DNA of 41,967 nucleotides from an uncultured Flavobacteriaceae bacterium (lineage in GTDB: Bacteria > Bacteroidota > Bacteroidia > Flavobacteriales > Flavobacteriaceae). The first letter of the stretch is position 1; each line of letters opens with the position of its first letter. The stretch is from assembly GCA_938029725.1 (NCBI GenBank), contig CALHGE010000004.1, forward strand, positions 1-41,967, given 5' to 3'. Below the pieces are notes generated by a model. It was not told the DNA's origin. It made no database searches and worked only from the letters and a program-made list of their open reading frames with translations. A program made the position numbers and the translations under genes. Below are positions 8,554 to 17,783 of the stretch, one piece after another.

Positions 8554-11500
8554 CTAGTTAGCTCCTTTTTTTAAGGCAAGAGGGGCTAGCGCTTCTAATG
8601 CTTTTTCAACAGAAGAAATGCCTTCAAAGACTAATAATAATCGAAGCCCGTTTCTAGTTTGCTTTTCTTTCATTTTACAAAGGGCAGCGTTTGCTTGTAC
8701 AAATTGCAAAACCTTTGTAAAATTTGGGCTTTGGTAGAAGCCAGATTGTTGGTCAGCAATAAAATAACCAATCATTTTTCCTTGTTTAAGCACTATTTTT
8801 TCTAGACCAATACTTGTGGCGATCCACTTTATTCGGACGGAATTTAATAAATCGTCTGCCTCAGCGGGTAACTCTCCAAAACGATCCACCAGTTCAGTTT
8901 CATATTTTATCAAAGCCGCTTCGTCTTTTACCTGATTTAGCACGGTATAAAGGTTTAGGCGCTCTGTGACGTTATTGATATAATCATCTGAATATAGTAA
9001 TTCGAAATCGGTATCTAATTGAGTTTCTTTCAAAAATACCTTCTCTTGATGCCCTTCAACTTCATCATAAAGTTCTTTGAACTCGTTTTCTTTTAATTCG
9101 TCAATTGCCTCCGAAAGTATTTTTTGATAGGCATCAAAACCAATTTCATTAATAAAACCACTTTGTTCGCCACCTAGAATGTCTCCTGCCCCACGAATTT
9201 CTAAATCTTTCATGGCGATATTAAAACCACTTCCGAGTTCTGTGAATTGCTCTAACGCCTGAATTCGCTTTCTGGCGTCATTGGTCATTACATCATAAGG
9301 AGGTGTAATGAAATAACAGAATGCTTTCTTGTTACTTCGGCCTACACGTCCACGCATTTGATGTAGATCGCTTAATCCAAAATTATTGGCATTGTTGATG
9401 AAAATGGTATTCGCATTAGTAACATCAAGGCCGCTTTCTACGATCGTGGTTGAAACAAGCACATCAAACTCCCCATTCATAAAACCAAGCATAAGCGCTT
9501 CGAGTTTTTTGCCTTCCATTTGACCATGTCCGATTTCGATTTTTGCATCTGGAACCAAACGTTGAATCATTCCGGCTACCTCTTTGATGTTTTCTATTCG
9601 ATTGTGAATAAAGAATACCTGACCTCCTCTTTGAATTTCATAGCTAACAGCATCGCGTATGATTTCTTCACCAAAACGGATGACATTACTTTCTATCGGG
9701 TAGCGATTGGGTGGAGGCGTATTAATGACAGATAAATCACGCGCCGCCATCAAACTAAACTGTAAAGTTCTCGGAATGGGTGTTGCCGTCAAAGTTAATA
9801 CATCCACATTTTCTTTGATAGATTTCAATTTATCCTTTACTGCAACTCCAAACTTCTGCTCTTCGTCAACTATAAGTAAGCCCAGGTCTTTGAACTTTAC
9901 TTTTTTGTTGACAAGTTGGTGTGTGCCAATAATAATATCAACTTTACCAGCCTCTAGTTTTTCTAGGGTTTCACGCCGCTCTTTTGCTGTTCGAAAACGG
10001 TTCAGGTAATCTACATTTACGGGCATTTCTTTTAGGCGCTCTGTAAATGTTCTGTTATGCTGAAAAGCCAAAATAGTAGTTGGTACGAGCACTGCTACTT
10101 GCTTTCCATTGGCTACAGCTTTAAAAGCAGCTCTGATAGCTACTTCTGTTTTTCCAAAACCAACATCACCGCAAATTAACCGATCCATAGGTCGTTCACT
10201 TTCCATATCACGTTTGATATCTTCAGTAGCTGTGCTTTGATCTGGTGTGTCTTCGTAAATAAAAGAGGCCTCTAACTCATGTTGTAAATAGCCATCAGGA
10301 TCATATTGAAAACCTTTTTGCAGTCTTCTTTTTGCATATATTTTGATGAGGTCAAAAGCGATTTTTTTAACCCTTGATTTGGTTTTCTGTTTAATTTTCT
10401 TCCAAGCTGAAGAGCCTAGTTTATAAATTTTGGGCACTGCACCATCTTTTCCATTGAATTTGGAAATCTTGTGGAGCGAATGAATGCTGACATATAAAAT
10501 ATCACGCTCGCCATACATCAGTTTAATGGCCTCCTGCTTTTTACCTTCTACGTCTATTTTTTGTAGTCCGCCAAACTTTCCAATACCGTGGTCAATATGG
10601 GTTACATAATCTCCAATTTCAAGTTTGGTGATTTCTTTTAGTGTTATGGCTTGCTTCTTCGCATAGCCATTTTTCAAGCTGAATTTATGGTAGCGCTCAA
10701 AGATTTGATGGTCCGTATAGCATACGATTTTTAGGTCGTCATCAATGAAGCCCTGATGTAAAGAAAAGACAATGGTCTTATAATGCACCTGTGTGTCAAC
10801 CTCTTCAAAGATGTCGTGAAATCGCTGGGCTTGCTGGTCGGTGGCGCAAAAGATAAAGTTGGCATACCCATTTTGATGATTGCTATTTAAGTTCTCAATC
10901 AATAAATCGAACTTTTTATTGAAGGACGGTTGTGGTTTTGTTTTGAATATTATCTTTTCTGAATCATCAGCGGTACCGGCTATTTCAATGCGGCCGAATT
11001 TTTTTATTTGATTTTTAAATTGACTAGAATTTAAGAATAGCTCCTCAGGTTGCGCATGTTTTATATCTTCAGATAGTTTTGAAAAGGCTTCTTTCGCTTT
11101 CTCAAAGAAATCATCTAGTCGGTCAAAAAGAAATTCGCTGTTCTTCGCAAAAATAATGGTGTTGGGTGAGATGTATTTTAGAAAACTTTCGCGCTTTTCT
11201 TCTAAGAATTTGTTGGCAACATTAGGAATTACGGTAATTTTTTTAACCTTTTCGGTAGAAAGTTGAGTTTCAACATCAAAGGTTCTAATGCTATCGACTT
11301 CATCTCCGAAGAACTCAATGCGGTAGGGTTCATCATTCGAGAAGGAAAACACATCTACGATACCACCACGAACTGAAAATTCTCCTGGTTCTGTAACAAA
11401 ATCAACACGTTTAAATTGATATTCAAAGAGTACTTCGTTAAGAAAATCTAGCGAAAGCGAATCCTCTAATTTTATCTTTAAAGTATTCTTTTCAAGTTCT

Positions 11501-11919
11501 TTTCGCGTGACCACCTTTTCAAAAAGTGCATCAGGGTAAGTAACAACAACAGCTGGTTTTTTTCTTGAATTGATTCGGTTCAAAACCTCTGCCCGCAACA
11601 ATACATTGGCATTATCGGTTTCTTCGATTTGGTAGGGTCTGCGGTAACTGCCAGGATAGAACAAAACATCTTTCTCACCGATCAATTGTTCTAAGTCATT
11701 GAGGTGATACGCGGCCTCCTCTTTGTCATCAAAAACTAATAAAAACGGAACTTCAGTTTGTTTGAAAGTTTCAGAAATAACAAAGGAAATAGAGGATCCT
11801 ACTAGTCCTTTTAAATGGTGTCTTACAGGAGTTTCAGTTTGGTTTTCGGCAATAGTATTCCTCAGTTTTAGCAATTGCTGAGACTGTGCGAAAAACTCGG
11901 AAATTGGGGTTTTAACCAA
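8554..11919 (-). CDS. mfd: transcription-repair coupling factor Mfd
   Basis: 1121-residue ATP-dependent translocase that removes RNA polymerase stalled at DNA lesions and recruits UvrA. Domains in order: UvrB-like N-terminal part (degenerate P-loop GLVGSSISFV near residue 38), RNA-polymerase-interaction (CarD-like) domain near 430-500 (GDYVTHIDHGIGKFGG), SF2 helicase with Walker A GDVGFGKT near 585, DEEQ box (LIVDEEQKFGV), SAT-like motif TATPIPRT, and motif VI QMRGRVGR, then a C-terminal TRCF domain. Length fits the family. The frame has no ATG near the N-terminus; the best start is TTG at 11917-11919, only 14 bases after a TATCTTTG box. Solid identification. Confidence 0.97.
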   Translation of the reverse strand: MVKTPISEFFAQSQQLLKLRNTIAENQTETPVRHHLKGLVGSSISFVISETFKQTEVPFLLVFDDKEEAAYHLNDLEQLIGEKDVLFYPGSYRRPYQIEETDNANVLLRAEVLNRINSRKKPAVVVTYPDALFEKVVTRKELEKNTLKIKLEDSLSLDFLNEVLFEYQFKRVDFVTEPGEFSVRGGIVDVFSFSNDEPYRIEFFGDEVDSIRTFDVETQLSTEKVKKITVIPNVANKFLEEKRESFLKYISPNTIIFAKNSEFLFDRLDDFFEKAKEAFSKLSEDIKHAQPEELFLNSSQFKNQIKKFGRIEIAGTADDSEKIIFKTKPQPSFNKKFDLLIENLNSNHQNGYANFIFCATDQQAQRFHDIFEEVDTQVHYKTIVFSLHQGFIDDDLKIVCYTDHQIFERYHKFSLKNGYAKKQAITLKEITKLEIGDYVTHIDHGIGKFGGLQKIDVEGKKQEAIKLMYGERDILYVSIHSLHKISKFNGKDGAVPKIYKLGSSAWKKIKQKTKSRVKKIAFDLIKIYAKRRLQKGFQYDPDGYLQHELEASFIYEDTPDQSTATEDIKRDMESERPMDRLICGDVGFGKTEVAIRAAFKAVANGKQVAVLVPTTILAFQHNRTFTERLKEMPVNVDYLNRFRTAKERRETLEKLEAGKVDIIIGTHQLVNKKVKFKDLGLLIVDEEQKFGVAVKDKLKSIKENVDVLTLTATPIPRTLQFSLMAARDLSVINTPPPNRYPIESNVIRFGEEIIRDAVSYEIQRGGQVFFIHNRIENIKEVAGMIQRLVPDAKIEIGHGQMEGKKLEALMLGFMNGEFDVLVSTTIVESGLDVTNANTIFINNANNFGLSDLHQMRGRVGRSNKKAFCYFITPPYDVMTNDARKRIQALEQFTELGSGFNIAMKDLEIRGAGDILGGEQSGFINEIGFDAYQKILSEAIDELKENEFKELYDEVEGHQEKVFLKETQLDTDFELLYSDDYINNVTERLNLYTVLNQVKDEAALIKYETELVDRFGELPAEADDLLNSVRIKWIATSIGLEKIVLKQGKMIGYFIADQQSGFYQSPNFTKVLQFVQANAALCKMKEKQTRNGLRLLLVFEGISSVEKALEALAPLALKKGAN

Positions 11920-11933
11920 TCGTAAATTTTTTG

Positions 11934-11941
11934 CAAAGATA
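11934..11941 (-). promoter_or_regulatory. -7 box of mfd (TATCTTTG)
   Basis: Minus-strand TATCTTTG matches TAnnTTTG and ends 14 bases before the proposed TTG start, leaving a very short leader. No well-placed -33 element is seen. Confidence 0.45.
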
Positions 11942-11980
11942 AGTCTGATTGAGCAATTGGACTAGCCTCCTATGAAGTTT

Positions 11981-12772
11981 TTAGGAACTCGATTTTGAGT
12001 TTAAAAACGGATTGGTATTTCTATTCTGAATGATATGGGCAGTGACGACCAGCGTTAGAATTATACTACAGGTCAGTGCCATGTTAGCCAAGGTATCAAT
12101 ACGGTCTGAATGTCTAACATAGATAGCAAATAAGGCCCAAACACCAACAAGGGCAAATTCACGCATATTTCTTTTCCAAACCATGTAAATGTTTAAGAGT
12201 GTTGCAATAGTCATCATAATCACGGTCCATTGCTGTTCTGAGAAAAAGGCGCCATCCCAATTTAGTTTACTGAGGTATGCGGCTAAGTTAGCGATCGTAG
12301 CAACGGCAATCCATCCGCAATAAATACCGATAGGTAGCCAGCCAAATATGATGGTTGAACGAGAAACTGACTCCCTATTCATATTTGTTTTCCTAATGCT
12401 TTGTACAAGGGAAAATAGAATACCAAACATGACGATCACAGAAAGACCGGTGTATTCGTACGCAAAAACAAATACCCAGATACAATTTAAAAAATTTGCA
12501 AGAATGAACCAATAGCCTGTTTTGTCGATAAAGCTGGAAGGTTTGTCGCTAAAAAAGGCCATTCTGACCTGATAGATTCCGTAGGCAATAAGCGCTATAA
12601 AAATAAGCCCCCAAATGGCAAAAGCATAACTGGCTGGAGTGAATAAATTAAAGTATTTATTGCTTACTTCACCAATGGTAGTTTCATTAATTCTGATAGC
12701 TTGTGATATGTAGTTTATAGCGATCACAAGAATGACAGAAGCTAAATTGAGTATGGAGAGTCGCTTTTTCAT
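11981..12772 (-). CDS. TspO/MBR-related tryptophan-rich membrane protein
   Basis: 263-residue integral membrane protein with about seven to eight hydrophobic segments starting at residue 5. It resembles the long, TspO-related tryptophan-rich sensory protein group: the first half has PASYAFAIWGLIFIALIAYG, a family-typical P-x-x-x-F-x-I-W-G motif, and conserved aromatic/Trp positions (WVFVFAYEY, WLPIGIYCGW). Classical TspO is about 160 residues with five helices, so this is the extended form. Ligand and role are unknown; porphyrin or tetrapyrrole binding is known for short TspO only. It lies 61 bases upstream of mfd in the same direction with its own short leader; no functional link to repair is evident. 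Confidence 0.72.
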   Translation of the reverse strand: MKKRLSILNLASVILVIAINYISQAIRINETTIGEVSNKYFNLFTPASYAFAIWGLIFIALIAYGIYQVRMAFFSDKPSSFIDKTGYWFILANFLNCIWVFVFAYEYTGLSVIVMFGILFSLVQSIRKTNMNRESVSRSTIIFGWLPIGIYCGWIAVATIANLAAYLSKLNWDGAFFSEQQWTVIMMTIATLLNIYMVWKRNMREFALVGVWALFAIYVRHSDRIDTLANMALTCSIILTLVVTAHIIQNRNTNPFLNSKSSS

Positions 12773-12851
12773 AGGAATGGTTTTTGCTAAAAATACGACT
12801 ATTTAACACGAGTGTAGCTGGTGTGCTGAGATAGGGGTTTTAAAAGAAAGC

Positions 12852-13493
12852 TTAGCGTAATTCAACTTGAAAAACAATCTCTTTGGTAAGTGCAAAAACT
12901 TCATCACTTTTAGAAGGTTTTAAGATGTGCAACCCAGTAAATTCGCCAAAAGCAGGCATAATCATTTGATGTTCACTTTTAAAAAAACAGGGAAGTCGCA
13001 GCGTTTGCCGACCAGTACCGCGAAGCTTTACAGCTGGATGAATATGCCCCGAAAAATTAAAAAAACCTTCTCTTTCTTCGGGGTGGTGGGTGAGTAGAAA
13101 TTCGTTTGATTGAATTTCTGAAACCACCTGAATATGCAGTGCTTCATATTTAAGGGGTGAAATAATATCATGATTGCCGGCGACTAAAATTATTTTAGCA
13201 GCTGTTTTAGAAACCCATTGCTCAAATAATTTCCATTCGTTGTTTAAAGAAGAATGAAATAAATCTCCTAGAAAACAAACTGTTTCAGGATGAAAGAAAT
13301 CAACAGCTTCTGTTAGCAATTGAAAGTTCTTGAGAACTACTTTCTGAGGAACTGCAGCGCCGAATTTTCGAAAGTGAGACACTTTGCCCAAATGCACATC
13401 ACTGATTAAAAGCATTGAATTTTCCTTCCAAAAGGCAACACGTAATGGATGAAGAATAAAGGTTTGATTTCGAATTTGGATGGATTGTGTCAT
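12852..13493 (-). CDS. pdeM: PdeM, ligase-associated DNA damage response phosphoesterase
   Basis: 213-residue calcineurin-like metallophosphoesterase. All binding motifs are present: SDVHLGK (31-37), GDLFH (76-80), GNHD (106-109), THH (135-137) and GHIHP (149-153), for a two-metal centre. It matches the 'ligase-associated DNA damage response' phosphoesterase (TIGR04123 type), normally encoded with a DEXH helicase, an exonuclease and an ATP-dependent DNA ligase. Here the helicase gene lies directly upstream (75-base gap), supporting the assignment. The physiological substrate is a DNA end or nuclease product by inference; activity on DNA is not shown by the sequence. Confidence 0.9.
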   Translation of the reverse strand: MTQSIQIRNQTFILHPLRVAFWKENSMLLISDVHLGKVSHFRKFGAAVPQKVVLKNFQLLTEAVDFFHPETVCFLGDLFHSSLNNEWKLFEQWVSKTAAKIILVAGNHDIISPLKYEALHIQVVSEIQSNEFLLTHHPEEREGFFNFSGHIHPAVKLRGTGRQTLRLPCFFKSEHQMIMPAFGEFTGLHILKPSKSDEVFALTKEIVFQVELR

Positions 13494-13568
13494 ATGTTCT
13501 TTCGCCTCTTGATAAACTAAGGCCTGTTTTTCGTAAAATTAATACGAGGCTTGTTTGAAACCTAATTT

Positions 13569-16037
13569 TTACTTCTTGCTCAAAACCGCTACCATGCGTT
13601 TGATGCGATCTTCAAATTTTTCGCTAGAGAGTTTTTCTCTACTCATTCGGTCTGTAATCAACGGAAAGGAAAAGGGAGTCGGTTTTGAGCAAGCTTTCCA
13701 AACGATTTCTTGTGAGGCAATGCGCTCAAGAGAAATACGCAAACGCCCTTCTTCTAACTGATGCTCGAAAGTTTCGGTAAACGCTTGTTGGTATAGCAGA
13801 TTATCATCTTCGTAATCTCTAAAAACATCAAATAACAGTTGTGAGCCGCTCTGTAGATGTTTCATTTTAACTCCTTTGTTCGGATACCCTGTAAAAACCA
13901 TTCCGCTGATAACTGCTATGTCACGGAATTTTCTACGAGCCATTTCTGTTGAATTTAAGCTCTTTTGCAAATCATCTAACATATAATCTGTAGAAAATAA
14001 ATCGTTATCAATTACCTGTTGTATATCTATTTTTTTATCGGAAAGTAGCTCAAATCCGTAATCATTAAATGCTAGTGAAAAAGTTATTGGATCTAGTAAA
14101 CTAATACGATATCCTAACAAACTGCCCATGGCTTCATGTACAAACCTTCCTTCAAAAGGATAGAAAAGATGATGGTATCCATCTCGTGTTTTGAAGGTTT
14201 CTATCAAAAATTCATCAGGCCTAGGTACCATACTTTCAAGCCTTTGCTGGTCGAACATGGGAAGTAATGATTTTACTTCTTTAGATTGCTCTTTTTTGTC
14301 AAGACTCACGGTGTATAATTCTTCTCGAAGTAGTTCAGACATTTGTGCGGAAAGCGTCATGCGACTGCCTCCCCAGGCGGGTACTTTATTCGTTTTTTTA
14401 TTTGAATTGCGAACATGAACTTGCATTTCTTTGATGCGGATGAATTCTAGATTTCGTCCTGCAAAAGTAAATACATCACCTACTTTTAGCTTAGAGATGA
14501 AATGTTCTTCAATACTGCCTATATACCCTCCTTTTTGATAGCGAACGGTGAGGTTTACGTCACCAACAATAGTTCCGATTTGAAAACGATGACGCATGGC
14601 AACGCCGCGATTATTAACCTTAAATTTTCCGTCTTCTTCAATTTCAACTTTTTTATACTCATCGTAAGATTGTAAGCTTTGGCTTCCCATGACCAGGAAA
14701 TTGAGTAACCATTGCCATTGGTCTTGAGAAAGGGTTTGATAACAAAAGGTTTGTTGAATTTCTCTGTAAATTTCACCCGGATAAAATCCGTCAGAAATGG
14801 CTAATGTGGTTAAATATTGTAAGAGTACATCAAAACTGTTCAAATAGGGCATTCGATCTTCAACTGCCTTTTGTTTAACAGCCTGTTGCAAGGCCGAAGA
14901 CTCAACAAGTTCAATAGCATGCGTGGGAAGAAAGTAAATCACACTTTCTTTTCCGGGTTGATGACCACTTCTTCCTGCGCGCTGTAAAAAACGGGCAATT
15001 CCTTTTGGTCCTCCAATTTGAATTACGGTTTCGACAGGAGCAAAATCAACACCTAAGTCAAGACTAGAAGTGCAGACCACTGCTTTTAAACTCTCGTTAC
15101 GAATAGCATTTTCAACCCAGACTCTGGTTTCTTTATTAATACTACCGTGGTGCATGGCAATTTCACCTGCATATTCAGGATGTTTTTCGAGAAGTTTTTG
15201 AAACCATATTTCACATTGACTTCGGGTGTTGGTAAATAGCAGGGTGGTTTTGCTTGCGTTTATTATAGGAACCACATCTTCTAGTAGTCGAAGACCTAAA
15301 TGCCCACGCCAAGGAAAAGTTTCCATTTCCTTTGGGATGATACTTTTGACCGTAATTTTCTTTTTTAAGTTGGCTTTTATCATCACTGAATTGGCCAAAG
15401 CGTCTGATGCTGGTCCAAGTAAAACTTGGCGTGCTTGTTCTAAATTTCCTATTGTTGCGGAAATACCCCAAATGCGAAGTGTTTTAGATATTGATCGTAT
15501 GCGCGATAGACCCAGCTCCATTTGAACACCGCGCTTTGTGCCTAAGAGCTCGTGCCATTCATCAACAACAATTGCCGAGCAATCTTTAAAAATGTTATCA
15601 TAGCCTTTTGTAGCCAATAGCAATTGTAAACTTTCAGGAGTGGTGATTAGCAAATCTGGCATTTGCTTTTTTTGTAGTGCACGTTCTTTTGTAGTGGTGT
15701 CTCCTGTTCGAATGCCAACGGTCATTTGAGTGCCTAAATCAGCTGTAATTCGTTCTGCAGAATGTTTGATCTCTTGAGATAAGGCACGTAATGGAGTAAT
15801 CCATACCGCTTTTAACCCCTTTTTATGTTTGGTCTTGTATTCAGGATTGTTTTTAATATAATTCAGAACAATAGGAAACCAAAGCGCATATGTTTTTCCA
15901 CTTCCTGTTGGGGCATTTAAAAGGCCATGTTTGCCTTGTAAAAATGCTTTCCAAGTGGCTTTTTGGAAGGGGAAGGGCTTCCACTTTTGTGCTTGGAACC
16001 AAGATTCTGCAATTTCATAAAGTTGGTCTCTTGTCAT
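13569..16037 (-). CDS. ligase-associated DEXH-box DNA helicase (Lhr type)
   Basis: 822-residue superfamily 2 helicase of the Lhr group, the 'ligase-associated DEXH' subtype (TIGR04121), acting in DNA damage response. Walker A APTGSGKT is at 42-49, DEWH at 159-162, SATIGNLEQA follows as motif III, and motif VI is QRAGRSGHQPG. After the RecA pair comes the Lhr-core region with the usual winged-helix and beta-sheet parts (about 400-700), and the C-terminal part reads as in this subtype. It heads the pair helicase-pdeM. The usual exonuclease and ligase partners are not next to it. No TAnnTTTG box was found just upstream; an AGGAGG-like run lies 24-29 bases before the ATG. Confidence 0.92.
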   Translation of the reverse strand: MTRDQLYEIAESWFQAQKWKPFPFQKATWKAFLQGKHGLLNAPTGSGKTYALWFPIVLNYIKNNPEYKTKHKKGLKAVWITPLRALSQEIKHSAERITADLGTQMTVGIRTGDTTTKERALQKKQMPDLLITTPESLQLLLATKGYDNIFKDCSAIVVDEWHELLGTKRGVQMELGLSRIRSISKTLRIWGISATIGNLEQARQVLLGPASDALANSVMIKANLKKKITVKSIIPKEMETFPWRGHLGLRLLEDVVPIINASKTTLLFTNTRSQCEIWFQKLLEKHPEYAGEIAMHHGSINKETRVWVENAIRNESLKAVVCTSSLDLGVDFAPVETVIQIGGPKGIARFLQRAGRSGHQPGKESVIYFLPTHAIELVESSALQQAVKQKAVEDRMPYLNSFDVLLQYLTTLAISDGFYPGEIYREIQQTFCYQTLSQDQWQWLLNFLVMGSQSLQSYDEYKKVEIEEDGKFKVNNRGVAMRHRFQIGTIVGDVNLTVRYQKGGYIGSIEEHFISKLKVGDVFTFAGRNLEFIRIKEMQVHVRNSNKKTNKVPAWGGSRMTLSAQMSELLREELYTVSLDKKEQSKEVKSLLPMFDQQRLESMVPRPDEFLIETFKTRDGYHHLFYPFEGRFVHEAMGSLLGYRISLLDPITFSLAFNDYGFELLSDKKIDIQQVIDNDLFSTDYMLDDLQKSLNSTEMARRKFRDIAVISGMVFTGYPNKGVKMKHLQSGSQLLFDVFRDYEDDNLLYQQAFTETFEHQLEEGRLRISLERIASQEIVWKACSKPTPFSFPLITDRMSREKLSSEKFEDRIKRMVAVLSKK

Positions 16038-16152
16038 TTCGATCTAACTGAGAATAAAGCTTGAGGAGGTTATTTTTTAAGGTATCGTGAAGTTACTAAT
16101 TTGGGTATGAAACAAAGTTGCTAGGATTATAAATTATCCCCACTAAAAAAAT

Positions 16153-16160
16153 TATATTTG
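16153..16160 (+). promoter_or_regulatory. -7 box of terB-like gene (TATATTTG)
   Basis: TATATTTG matches TAnnTTTG and ends 22 bases before the ATG at 16183. No TTG lies at the expected -33 spacing. Confidence 0.5.
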
Positions 16161-16182
16161 TCACTTTAAAAATTAGAAACTT

Positions 16183-16614
16183 ATGTCGATTGCAGATTTT
16201 TTTGATAGTGGATTTCAAAAAAGAAATCAAGACCATTTTGCAGCCATCGTTCGTGTTGCAATGAGTGATGGAGTTATTACTGATGATGAAAAAGCCTTTT
16301 TAGATAGGTTGGCTCGAAAGCTAGTTATTTCAGAGGGAGATTATAAAGAGATTCTAAAGGATTATAAGTCTCATCCTATAAACCCTCCAACTAGCTATGA
16401 CCGAAGACTAGAGCGCTTATATGATTTGGCTCGTATGGTATATGCTGACCATGAATTGGGAGATGACCAGACAGCGATGTTAGAACGATTAGGTATTGGG
16501 CTAGGGTTTTCTCCTGTCAATATTACGTATATTGTAGATAAGGCGCTGAAATTGGTTCATGCCGGAGTGGATGAAGATAATTTCATCGATGAGATAAAAA
16601 ATATGAATCGTTAA
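16183..16614 (+). CDS. TerB family protein (143 aa)
   Basis: 143-residue all-helical TerB-domain protein. Two related helix pairs are visible: RVAMSDGVITDDEKAFLDRL and MVYADHELGDDQTAMLERLG, each with an acidic D-G/E-x-I/L-x-x-x-E loop suited to metal binding. TerB proteins were named from tellurite resistance loci, but no terC, terD or terZ gene is nearby, so tellurite resistance should not be assumed. It has its own promoter and shares a two-way terminator with the convergent fbp gene. Another, shorter TerB-like gene lies at 8165-8509, on the far side of the repair block. Confidence 0.88.
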   Translation: MSIADFFDSGFQKRNQDHFAAIVRVAMSDGVITDDEKAFLDRLARKLVISEGDYKEILKDYKSHPINPPTSYDRRLERLYDLARMVYADHELGDDQTAMLERLGIGLGFSPVNITYIVDKALKLVHAGVDEDNFIDEIKNMNR

Positions 16615-16632
16615 GATTTAGAATTTATAGAT

Positions 16633-16664
16633 AAAAAAAGGGGAGCAATTGCTCCCTTTTTTTT
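16633..16664. terminator. bidirectional terminator between terB-like gene and fbp
   Basis: Perfect stem GGGAGC (16641-16646) / GCTCCC (16651-16656) with loop AATT, preceded by seven A and followed by eight T. Either strand therefore has a stem plus T run. It ends inside the fbp stop codon (16663-16665), so fbp and the convergent terB-like gene share it. Confidence 0.92.
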
Positions 16665-17670
16665 ATTGGTATTTTTCTAAGAACTCTTGAAGCTTTTCTA
16701 CCATCTTCCTACTTCCACAGAAGAAAGGAACACGCTGGTGTAGCTCGGTGGGCTCAATGTCCATAATCCGTGTTTTGCCGCCAATGGCAATTCCATTTGC
16801 TTGTTCAGCAATAAAAGCCATAGGATTGCACTCGTAAAGTAGCCGAAGCTTTCCGCTTTGGGTAATCTTTGTTTTTGGGTACATATAAATACCCCCTTTA
16901 ATCATGTTTCTATGAAAGTCTGAGACTAAAGAACCGATGTACCTTGAGGTATATGGTCTATCGTCCTCTTCTTGCTGACAATACTTTATATAATCTTTTA
17001 TGCCTTGATGAAAATGGACATAATTTCCTTCATTTACAGAGTAAATTTTACCTGTTTCTGGAAATTTCATATCAGGGTGAGATAGATAAAAAGTGCCTAG
17101 AGCTGGGTTTAAGGTAAATCCGTTAACGCCATCACCGGTGGTGTAAACCAACATGGTTGATGTTCCATAAACTACATAACCTGCAGCGACTTGTTTATTT
17201 CCGGGCTGTAAAAAATCTTCTAGTGTAACTGGTGTTCCAATTGGGGTTACGCGACGATAGACTGAGAATATAGTTCCTACCGATACATTAACATCAATAT
17301 TTGATGAGCCGTCTAAGGGGTCTATCAATACCACATATTTATTTTGGTGCCGCTCATCATTGCTGTTAATACTTATGAAATCATCTTCTTCCTCAGATGC
17401 AATACCACAAACTATTTCTCTATTGGTGAGGGTTTGAATAAATTTATCATGAGCAAATACATCTAATTTTTGTTGCTCTTCACCTTGTATGTTGGTGTCA
17501 CCCGCCGCACCTAAAATATCAATAAGACCCGCTTTGTTTACTTCGTGATTTACAACTTTTGCAGCAAGTCGAATGGCATTAATTAGTTTGGATAGTTCTC
17601 CTGAAGAATACTGAAATGAATCTTGGTTTTCAATAATAAACTCACCTAGCGTTGTATTTCTTTTGGTCAT
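16663..17670 (-). CDS. fbp: class I fructose-1,6-bisphosphatase
   Basis: 335-residue enzyme hydrolysing fructose 1,6-bisphosphate to fructose 6-phosphate in gluconeogenesis, in the cytoplasm. Class I signatures are present: the metal-site loop ASEEEDD (91-97), [10 protein letters not shown] (117-126) and, near the C-terminus, [20 protein letters not shown], which carries the final acidic metal ligand. Length fits class I (about 330-340). It is a single-gene unit ending in the shared terminator, divergent from the GNAT/aspartate kinase operon. No allosteric behaviour can be read from the sequence. Confidence 0.97.
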   Translation of the reverse strand: MTKRNTTLGEFIIENQDSFQYSSGELSKLINAIRLAAKVVNHEVNKAGLIDILGAAGDTNIQGEEQQKLDVFAHDKFIQTLTNREIVCGIASEEEDDFISINSNDERHQNKYVVLIDPLDGSSNIDVNVSVGTIFSVYRRVTPIGTPVTLEDFLQPGNKQVAAGYVVYGTSTMLVYTTGDGVNGFTLNPALGTFYLSHPDMKFPETGKIYSVNEGNYVHFHQGIKDYIKYCQQEEDDRPYTSRYIGSLVSDFHRNMIKGGIYMYPKTKITQSGKLRLLYECNPMAFIAEQANGIAIGGKTRIMDIEPTELHQRVPFFCGSRKMVEKLQEFLEKYQ

Positions 17671-17756
17671 GTAAATTAGGAATGTGTTATGTATACAAAT
17701 AACGTGTATTTTGTGATACTAGTGCCTTTGCTTAAATTAATGTCTTTTTAAATTTA

Positions 17757-17764
17757 TAACTTTG
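17757..17764 (+). promoter_or_regulatory. -7 box of GNAT/aspartate kinase operon (TAACTTTG)
   Basis: TAACTTTG matches TAnnTTTG and ends 19 bases before the ATG at 17784. The nearest upstream TTTG (17727-17730) is 26 bases away, longer than usual, so only the -7 part is supported. Confidence 0.5.
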
Positions 17765-17783
17765 TGTTTTATTTGTAACAATT

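Noticed and set aside
16183..16614. Tellurite resistance locus
   Set aside because: Only TerB-like domains are present; no terC, terD or terZ genes lie nearby.
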